Part shown: positions 1 through 5,254 of the stretch, one piece after another
Layout: the number at the start of each line of letters is the position of its first letter
How positions within the stretch are numbered: the first letter of the stretch is position 1
Assembly: GCA_900768035.1 (NCBI GenBank)
Contig: CAAGBH010000178.1
Coordinates: 1-5,254, forward strand
Length of the DNA stretch: 5,254 bases
Direction: 5' to 3'
Source of the DNA: Clostridia bacterium
GTDB lineage: Bacteria; Bacillota; Clostridia; Oscillospirales; Acutalibacteraceae
Notes under the pieces: model-generated
The model's database searches: none
What the model saw: only the letters and a program-made list of their open reading frames with translations
What the model was told of the DNA's origin: nothing
Made by a program: the position numbers and the translations under genes

Positions 1-431
1 ACCTCGCCAAAGTTTGCAGTTCTTAAAGGTTGTGAACGATTACCCTTTAAGCCTGTGTGTTTAATCAAGGCCTTATAACTCTCGTCACGCCATTCAAATG
101 ATGCTTTGTTTGCGTTCGGGCAACAGTAAGCGGAAATACCTCCGCCTGATTTACCCTTTAAACCCGCATCAGCGTGTACTGCTATGTAAAGGTCAGCGCC
201 AAAGTCATTTGATTTGTTGGCACGTGTTCTAATGGCAACATCTTTTTTGCCTGTCGTGTCATCCACTCTTAATACTTTGCAACCGTCATACTCTGAAAGT
301 TTTTCTTGTATCTTGTTACAAATACGAGAGTTTAAAGTCCATTCCCTTGTCTGTTTCGGGTCAAGTTTCTTCAAACATCGCTTACCTAATGTTTTATATC
401 CGTGACCTGCAGATAATGCTAATTTAAACAT
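1..431 (-). CDS. N-acetylmuramoyl-L-alanine amidase (Amidase_3 type), phage endolysin, 3' end outside window
   Basis: A zinc-dependent amidase that would cut the bond between N-acetylmuramic acid and L-alanine in peptidoglycan, acting as the phage lysin. Translating the minus strand from ATG at 431 gives 143 codons before the window edge, so the gene is partial at its C-terminus. The motif SAGHG carries zinc ligand H10, TREW carries E30, and the AVHADAG stretch carries H86. This His-Glu-His set with an intervening VDDTTGKKD segment is the Amidase_3 pattern. The last catalytic Glu and any cell-wall-binding domain lie beyond the window. No signal peptide is seen, as expected for a holin-dependent endolysin, although no holin is in view. 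The ATG overlaps the last 8 bases of the upstream gene, and GAGG at 441-444 is 9 bases before it, which suggests translational coupling. The gene looks intact as far as it goes. Residues are read directly; the lytic role is family knowledge. Confidence 0.92.
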   Translation of the reverse strand, partial: MFKLALSAGHGYKTLGKRCLKKLDPKQTREWTLNSRICNKIQEKLSEYDGCKVLRVDDTTGKKDVAIRTRANKSNDFGADLYIAVHADAGLKGKSGGGISAYCCPNANKASFEWRDESYKALIKHTGLKGNRSQPLRTANFGE

Positions 432-681
432 CTGTAATTTCCTCACTTTCAATAATTTCTTCTTGCTCTACTTCAACCCACACTTGACGGATAGTATTAT
501 CTTCTAAAACATATTTGCTTTCGTAATACTTTTCGTCTTGTGGGTATTCGGTGTGAATCACCTTATAGTATCCATTTTCATTAAACACCTTTTCACTATT
601 GGTGAAGACGTGCTTGCCGTCCACTAATAACGGGTTGGGTGCTTTTTCAATAGTGTTTTCGTCAATCAGTTTATAAAACAT
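424..681 (-). CDS. Small phage protein of unknown function between tail and lysin genes
   Basis: An 85-residue acidic protein starting MFYKLIDENTIEKAP and ending in a Glu-rich tail (EVEQEEIIESEEITDV). It has no membrane segment or cysteine. The pattern of a short N-terminal strand, VDGKHVFTNSEKVFNENGY and a YPQDEKYYE segment resembles a group of short proteins I associate with the position just after the tail-fibre gene and before the amidase in Firmicutes phages. Its function is not known to me; tail-tip or fibre accessory is a positional guess. The start is well supported: AAGGCGG at 690-696 is 8 bases before the ATG. That Shine-Dalgarno sits inside the last codons of the upstream tail-fibre remnant, whose stop is only 3 bases before this ATG. 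The gene ends in TAA, overlapping the amidase start by 8 bases. It looks complete and probably translated. Confidence 0.82.
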   Translation of the reverse strand: MFYKLIDENTIEKAPNPLLVDGKHVFTNSEKVFNENGYYKVIHTEYPQDEKYYESKYVLEDNTIRQVWVEVEQEEIIESEEITDV

Positions 682-684
682 CTT

Positions 685-864
685 TTACACCGCCTTTTCT
701 TTACTGTAATATGTAACTTCCATATTTGATGGTTGAATACTTGTATCTACGGAATAGATTGTTGTGCCTTTGAATGTGGGTAAAGTCGGTAGTTCTATAG
801 GTGTAGCAGTAGGTTTTGTTGAAGCATACAATACATAAGTTGGGTTGTTGGCTATGTTCATCAT
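685..864 (-). pseudogene. Out-of-frame 3' remnant of a tail-fibre / minor tail protein gene
   Basis: In the frame one base later than the large upstream reading frame, codons from ATG at 864 to TAA at 685-687 give 59 residues. They include NNPTYVLYASTKPT, then IELPTLPTFKGTTIYSVDT, then SIQPSNMEVTYYSKEKAV. The Pro/Thr-rich strand followed by FKGTTIYSVDT and QPSNMEVTYY is a C-terminal ending I recognise from clostridial phage tail proteins. The stop falls 3 bases before the next ATG, and the last codons hold that gene's Shine-Dalgarno, so this is likely the ancestral reading frame here. There is no good ribosome binding site before ATG 864, and the frame is closed by a TAA near 880-882. The piece therefore cannot be the end of a long in-frame gene as the sequence stands. 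It is either a remnant left by recombination or the C-terminus of the polyvalent gene reached by a one-base shift near 850. Removing one C at 850-851 would join YDEHS to NNPTYVLYA. Confidence 0.7.
690..696 (-). promoter_or_regulatory. Shine-Dalgarno AAGGCGG for the 85-residue gene
   Basis: AAGGCGG lies 8 bases before ATG 681 and differs from AAGGAGG at one position. It overlaps the codons for the last residues (EKAV) of the tail-protein remnant. This ties the downstream gene to that older gene end rather than to the TAA at 701. Confidence 0.75.
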
Positions 865-3716
865 ACAAATCGCCCATAATTATTCTTGAATTTGTGTCTT
901 GTTTTGAATCAATAACCACTACAGGACTTTCCAGCAACTCTGGTATTTGTTTAATTACCTCGATTGTCATACCAGAATGTTTATTAAGTAATGTTTTGAT
1001 TTTTGATGCATCCCATCTTATTTGCTTGTCTGGTATTCCAGCCAATTTCAGAGGCTTCGAAGTCTCGCCTAAAACAAATGAAAAACCTACTGTCTCTCTG
1101 TCCCACTTATTCAACTGATTATAGAAATCATCATTTATATAATACTTCTCATTCCCCGCTCTCGAAGCGGCTTTTTTTGTATCTCTTGAATCATAAACTC
1201 TTGCTAATCGCTGTTCAATATATTCAAGGTCTTCAACAAGGCGCTTTGTTTGAGGACTGCCTGATATTTTGCGAATTAATTCCTTAATCGCATCTAAAAT
1301 CTTTTGGAACAAATTGCGGTCGGTCTCTGCCAATTTCTTAAAATCTTCTAAGGAATTCTCTATCTTGGAAATAGACAACATATCTCCATCCGATAACGCC
1401 TGCGCAACATTCGCTCTATTCTCTGAGCCTTTAAACAACACTTCACCTACGAAATCTGCCACAACTTCACGCTCAGCATCTTCCATTGTAAAACTGTCTT
1501 TAATCGGTTTAGATATCGTTTTATCGTTCATAAACTGATTATAATAATGCTTTGCAAGTTCCTGTAACGCTTCGTCTCGGCTTCCCTTAAATTCAATGCC
1601 GTTTTTAATCTTCAACTGTGCTCTGGCGTATTGTTCGAAAGCCGTACTTTTATCAAAGAGATATTTTTTAAACGACTGATATGTCCCCCTGCTCTCAAGT
1701 CGGTGAACGAATTCGTGTTTAAACACTTCGTAATACATTTCAACAATACTCGAATCATTGGCAAGATACATAATATTTGTTTTCCTTACGTATTTACCGT
1801 TCTTGCCCTTAAGTTTTTCCGAATTTCTGTCCACATAAATAACTTTTAAATCAGGGTCAAGTTTCTTTGCCACATCCAAAATATGTCTTTGCTTTGCATC
1901 TTTTCTTTCGCCAAGCATTGCTTCCATATTTTCTTGCTCGGTCGGGTCTCGGTATATCTCTTTTGTAGACGGTTCTCGAAAAACCCTGCCGTCTTTCCGC
2001 TCCCCATCGACGCTATTATCATTTTCAGGCATAAAATTAGCAGGCCCGCTCGGGTCTGCTTCAAGAAGTTCATTTGTATCCACTTTCATTTTGGAATTAA
2101 ATACTTTTACCGCTTCAACAATAGTTTTCCAATCGGTAAACATATTTGAAAAATACTCATTAGCAAAATTCGGTTTATTTAAAACCATTTGATAAACATA
2201 AGCTGTAAGTTCGCTGTTAAAAACAGAAGCATCTTCCATTGATACTCCATTTTCGGTGACCTTATATTGATTATCATATTCCCGCTCATTTAATTCCATA
2301 CACAACGCAATATAATAATTAGATTCAAAATTAAGATTTTTCATAATGATTTCTTCAAAATCTAAATAAGAATCATCTAACTGTCTGAGTGTATAATGCA
2401 CTAACTCATGGTCGGCTTTCTCTTTGTTAGTCAATACGGACGATTCACAAAAGAAAATCTTGCCTTTCGACGTAGTCATTGCTTCATCATGAACAGTAGT
2501 AACGCCATCCGAATTTGTTTCAACCGTTCCTTCGCAACAATACGCCTCTATGCCAAGCGAATTAAGTTTTTTAACAAATCGGCTTAAAGGTGTATTTTTA
2601 TCAGATGGTGTATAAGCAACATTTGATTTACCTGTTTTTAAAAGTGTCCTCTTTTTTCCACTGCCTTCAACGCCAATTCTGCGCGTTCTTTCGGCGAAAG
2701 CTTCAGAAGTTTCTGGTATGTTTCTTTTGTCATTATTTGCGGTTTTTTTGAAGTATCTTTCTCTAATTTCTCCAACGCTTGCCTCATTTGGTCCTCGGTC
2801 AGCACTTGCCTCATCTCCTATAACACTTGTATCATTATTATTTATTATACCATTGTCGGAATCAGTTTGCAATGCAGAATTTTGGTTGTTTGAATTAAAA
2901 GAACTGTTTTGCCTTTCAATCAGACTCTGTTTAACCGCTCTCTGCTCAGGCGTTAATTCCTCGTCAGGCGTATTAACTAATTGCCTCTCTGAATCGGTTA
3001 AGGTGTCATTGACAGAAGTTTTAATATTCAAGAAACTCTCTGGGTTATTATGTCTATTTGCAGTGTAATCATTCGCTATATTAATTAATTCGTCTATATT
3101 TTTTGACACAACAGATTTAATTACTTCATCAGAAGGGTTTTCAAATTTTTCAGCAGTTTCCTCATATAATTGTGCTAATAGCGAATTATCTGTTTCTCTG
3201 TTTGATGTGAATTGGCCCTTTATCTCGTAATACAAAACTGAATTATTCTCCATTGCTTCAGCAAATTCAATTACCGATTCAACGCCTAAATTCGACTTTA
3301 ATTCTTCTCCGAGTATTTCAAGCCTTGTCTGCTTAAGTTTATTGCCCGTCCCCGTATACGTGACATCCATAGTAAAACCCGTAATAGCGCCAATTAAATA
3401 ACTTCTAACCGCATTATAAAAAGTGTCTGCGTTGATTTTATTATTCTCGCCATATATGACATTTTTTAATATTGGCTCTAACAATGCCTGTACAAATTCT
3501 TCTGCGCCTTCAGCGTTGGCAGAAAAAACTGTTGAAATCCCTTTCGCAAAAGCGTTTGCAACCCTTTTATTAGAAAAAGTATTGTCTACGGCGTTAAGCG
3601 CCTTTTTCAACAAAGGATTTGTAGAACTTCCAAACGCTTTTGCTCCAATGCCGCCTAAAATCTTTTCAACAGTCAATTCAAGCGTAAATCGCTTTGGCTG
3701 TGCCGATTTTTGCCAT
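701..3716 (-). CDS. Phage polyvalent protein with two zincin-like metallopeptidase domains and a truncated MuF C-terminal-type domain; frameshifted at both ends
   Basis: The open frame runs from TTG 3676 to TAA 701 (991 residues; numbering below from that TTG). Residues about 1-150 are a helical module with GAEEFVQALLEPILKN, GENN and YLIGAITGF, typical of Firmicutes phage polyvalent proteins. Residues 255-290 are an Asn/Ser-rich linker. Zincin 1 spans about 365-500, with HELVH at 423-427 and a likely third ligand E489 (SELTAY). A Pro/Asp-rich linker follows at 540-565. Zincin 2 spans about 600-745, with HEFVH at 654-658 and E737/D741 in EREVVADFVG, then a helical tail to about 830. Residues 845-943 match the start of a MuF C-terminal-type, BECR-nuclease-like domain that stops early. 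Residues 944-991 look like an out-of-frame reading of a tail-protein end. The only strong start is ATG 3716 after AAGGAGG, but it is one base out of frame. Family knowledge suggests ejection with phage DNA and action on host proteins; substrates are unknown. Confidence 0.8.
1156..1178 (+). terminator. Hairpin plus T7 tract, terminator-like on the plus strand, inside the polyvalent gene
   Basis: CCGCT at 1156-1160 pairs with AGCGG at 1166-1170 around a 5-base loop, followed by C and seven T residues (1172-1178). This has the form of a short intrinsic terminator for plus-strand transcription. On the coding (minus) strand it is an A7 run followed by the hairpin, encoding the inter-domain linker DTKKAASRAG. 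No plus-strand gene is supported here, so a real terminator role would mean blocking antisense transcripts. The 5-bp stem is short and chance is possible. Confidence 0.3.
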
Positions 3717-3723
3717 ATAAAAG

Positions 3724-3730
3724 CCTCCTT
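3724..3730 (-). promoter_or_regulatory. Strong Shine-Dalgarno AAGGAGG for ATG at 3716
   Basis: AAGGAGG directly follows the TAA stop of the preceding gene and is 7 bases before ATG 3716, an ideal arrangement. As written, that ATG opens only a 12-codon frame (MAKIGTAKAIYA, TGA at 3678-3680). The site therefore argues that ATG 3716 is the intended start of the large polyvalent gene and that one base is extra in the A5 run at 3707-3711. The TTG at 3676 has no comparable site upstream. Confidence 0.85.
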
Positions 3731-4684
3731 TTAATACTCTTCGTATGTGATATTTCCTTTTCCGTCATCATATGCTCTTACATAATTTCCGACTTCATCA
3801 TCCCAAACCCAAAGTTTTCCGTCCTTAGTTTGCCAAATTGTTTTATAATGACCTTGATGTTCAATTTGAACGCTACCCTTATCAGTCTGATATTTTTCAA
3901 CTTTTCCGTAATTTTGACCGTTATATTTGACACCCTTTGGTTGGTATCCGTTCCAGACACCAAAAGTCTTAAGTTCGTCAGCAGTGTAGCCACCTGTTAT
4001 TGGTTTTCCGGTATACGGATTAGTTCCTTTTGGATATGTATACTTTTTCCCGTTTTCATCATAAAAATAGTACACTTCGTTAGCGCTTTCATCTAATCCG
4101 CTCCCACCTGCTGTACGTACCTTATATTTTAATTTTTCATCCTGCTCATTATTCTTCAAAGCCTTTGCAACGGTAGAATTATAACTCTTAATTCTTGCAG
4201 TCTCCGCATCGCTATCTTGTTTATACCATTTCTGCGCTGTATCGTTAATCATATCGTCGAAACTTTGATTAATACTCTGCCTTGAGGCTAATCGGTTATC
4301 CTCAATTTCTGCTTTTTTAGATGCAAGTTCACGGGCTAAACTGTCAACTACACTCTGCTTTTGCATATCAATCTTGTTTTTCCTATTAGCATAAGATAAC
4401 TGCACCGCCGTTTGCTGTGTGCGGTTAAGTCCCGAATCAGTAAGTCCCATATTTGCCATATTCTCTGCAATCTCACGCTCATTTATAAGTTTCTGCACCG
4501 CATTTTCTCGGTAATTGTCCTCATAACCTTTCTTTGCTTCGAATGTTGCATCCCCGTAAACCTTTTCGGTATTCTTTGTCTGCTTGTTATAAAAGTCATC
4601 ATTTTCTTTTAGAGCTTTATTCCGGTTTTCTTTATAGAGTTTCTCTGTTTCCTTGATATATTTTTTTATATTGCTTGCCGACAT
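3731..4684 (-). CDS. Coiled-coil phage virion protein, possible internal/ejection protein
   Basis: A 317-residue protein of no assigned function that I take to be structural. Residues 1-185 are highly charged and helical, rich in Lys, Glu, Gln and Asn, with likely coiled coils and no membrane segment. The block at 74-100 (ENMANMGLTDSG, then LNRTQQTAVQLSYAN) is a signature I associate with virion proteins of Firmicutes gut phages. After a Gly/Ser hinge (AGGSG, 192-196), residues 204-308 form an aromatic, beta-rich region with YPKGTNPYTGK, WNGYQPKGV and IWQTKDGKLWVWDDE. ATG 4684 is chosen over GTG 4687 because it forms a TGATG overlap with the upstream stop; the nearby site is a weak GGCGG/GGTGAT. 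The TAA at 3731-3733 directly abuts the next gene's AAGGAGG. Its place after a gp10-like gene and before a polyvalent protein fits an internal head or DNA-ejection protein, but this is inference from layout. Confidence 0.8.
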   Translation of the reverse strand: MSASNIKKYIKETEKLYKENRNKALKENDDFYNKQTKNTEKVYGDATFEAKKGYEDNYRENAVQKLINEREIAENMANMGLTDSGLNRTQQTAVQLSYANRKNKIDMQKQSVVDSLARELASKKAEIEDNRLASRQSINQSFDDMINDTAQKWYKQDSDAETARIKSYNSTVAKALKNNEQDEKLKYKVRTAGGSGLDESANEVYYFYDENGKKYTYPKGTNPYTGKPITGGYTADELKTFGVWNGYQPKGVKYNGQNYGKVEKYQTDKGSVQIEHQGHYKTIWQTKDGKLWVWDDEVGNYVRAYDDGKGNITYEEY

Positions 4685-5254
4685 CACTTATCACCGCCGT
4701 TTATTTTATAATTTATCGAAATCGCATCCACAGATAAATCTCCCTCGCTCTCGATTTTAAGACCTATCTTATGCGCAAATTTAATGCAAGGACGAAAAAC
4801 CCTGTTCTGAACATACTGGGCGCTTCTTTCGTGTGCAACACTGTCAAACAATTCTCCGTCCAAAGTTATTATGTATTCGTCTTCTATGCCGTTTTCAGTC
4901 ACAAACCCGACCTTAATCGGCTCGCCCACAACGCTTCCGAAGCCGATATTGACGTTTGTTATGCTTTTAGTATAAAACGGCAACCCGAAATCAAATATCT
5001 TGGTTGATGCAACACACTGAATATTCGTCGTTCCCGTGTATTCATCTGTTTTGCACGTTTGGTCGAATTTATATAAATAACCTCCGCTCTCGCTATGGCA
5101 AAAACTGTAAAGTTCATCGCCCATGGTGTCCTCGTCATCACCAAACTTTTCAATCAAGCCTTGACGGTACGCCTCATCCTGTGAAGTTTCAATACTGCTT
5201 GCATTGCTTCAGGCGTTCCCTTGACGTGTTTTCTGCGTGTAAGCATATCCCCAA
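4684..5254 (-). CDS. Phage tail/connector protein C-terminal part (possible gp10-like DNA stabilisation protein), 5' partial and frame-disrupted
   Basis: The clean open frame starts at TTG 5157 and gives 157 residues, with TGA at 4684-4686 overlapping the next ATG. It is beta-rich: GDELYSFCHSESGGYLYKFDQ-like strands, then STKIFDFGLPFYTKSITNVNIGF, a GEPIKVGFVTENG strand, and an ending FRPCIKFAHKIGLKIESEGDL plus strands. A last propeller blade followed by KxFDFG and a lipocalin-like beta domain is the layout of packaged-DNA-stabilisation proteins (P22 gp10 type); I hold this loosely. The fragment seems too short to be whole. ATG 5124 with GAGG 5 bases upstream is a possible but unconvincing start. 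Upstream of 5157 the same frame meets TGA at 5209-5211. Another frame reads MLTRRKHVKGTPEAMQAVLK from ATG 5246 and would join this one at TSQDEAYRQGLIEKF if the A3 run at 5187-5189 were A4. The gene is therefore probably frameshifted, and continues beyond the window. Confidence 0.6.

Noticed and set aside
1846..2073. Minus-strand 75-codon frame overlapping the polyvalent gene in another frame
   Set aside because: It lies over the well-formed linker and start of zincin 2, shows no recognisable domain, and the main frame continues through it with clear motifs.
2718..3068. Plus-strand frame of 116 codons
   Set aside because: Antisense shadow of the Asn/Ser-rich linker of the polyvalent gene; Leu/Ser-rich composition is an artefact.
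3707..3711. Programmed +1 frameshift at the A5 run as the normal expression mode
   Set aside because: A5 is a short run, lies only a few codons after the start and lacks a recognisable +1 stimulatory signal, so mutation or sequence error is more likely.
3710..4096. Plus-strand frame of 128 codons, hydrophobic, membrane-like
   Set aside because: It is the antisense of the coiled-coil gene and the start of the polyvalent gene. The hydrophobic look arises from the complement of Lys/Glu/Asn codons, and I saw no ribosome binding site that would support it.
4685..4687. GTG at 4687 as start of the coiled-coil gene
   Set aside because: ATG at 4684 one codon later gives the standard TGATG coupling and needs no unusual start.
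5209..5211. In-frame TGA as a recoded codon (alternative code or selenocysteine)
   Set aside because: TGA is used as a stop at 4684-4686 in a classic TGATG overlap, and no selenocysteine element is evident; a frame break or nonsense mutation is simpler.

Overview
The window is a late structural and lysis segment of a tailed bacteriophage or prophage. The likely host is a low-GC Firmicute, probably a gut-type Clostridia. Reasons are the AT-rich codons, an AAGGAGG Shine-Dalgarno site, an Amidase_3-type cell-wall amidase, and small phage proteins of a type I associate with clostridial phages. Every supportable gene is on the minus strand. Genes are packed end to end with 1-8 base overlaps or tens of bases between them, so the segment reads as one operon transcribed from high to low coordinates. 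No promoter, tRNA, CRISPR array or gene-end terminator is visible, and no gene-free stretch reaches 300 bases.

In transcription order: (1) the 3' part of a beta-rich virion protein (4684-5254). Its layout resembles the last blade of a packaged-DNA-stabilisation (P22 gp10-like) tail protein, and its reading frame is broken near 5187. (2) A 317-residue coiled-coil virion protein (3731-4684), linked to gene 1 by a TGATG overlap. (3) A roughly 1000-residue phage polyvalent protein (701-3716). It has a helical N-terminal module, two separate HExxH zincin-like metallopeptidase domains and a truncated MuF C-terminal-type (BECR-nuclease-like) domain. (4) A 59-codon out-of-frame remnant of a tail-fibre C-terminus (685-864), fused to the cut end of the polyvalent gene. 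(5) A small 85-residue phage protein (424-681). (6) An N-acetylmuramoyl-L-alanine amidase cut by the window edge (1-431).

The order suggests virion completion, then proteins possibly ejected with the DNA, then tail tip, then lysis. The polyvalent protein would be the cargo: in this class, peptidase and nuclease domains are thought to enter the host with the genome and act on host defence or regulatory proteins. That role is inferred from family knowledge.

The most notable point is that the polyvalent gene appears to be a mosaic nested inside another gene's boundaries. Its only good start (AAGGAGG, 7-base spacer, ATG at 3716) is one base out of frame at an A5 run. Its 3' end runs out of frame into a tail-protein C-terminus whose own stop sits 3 bases before the next gene. 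With a third suspected frame break near 5187, this suggests a decaying prophage, recent recombination, or uncorrected single-base indels. An A7 run next to a GC hairpin lies exactly between the second zincin and the nuclease-like domain.
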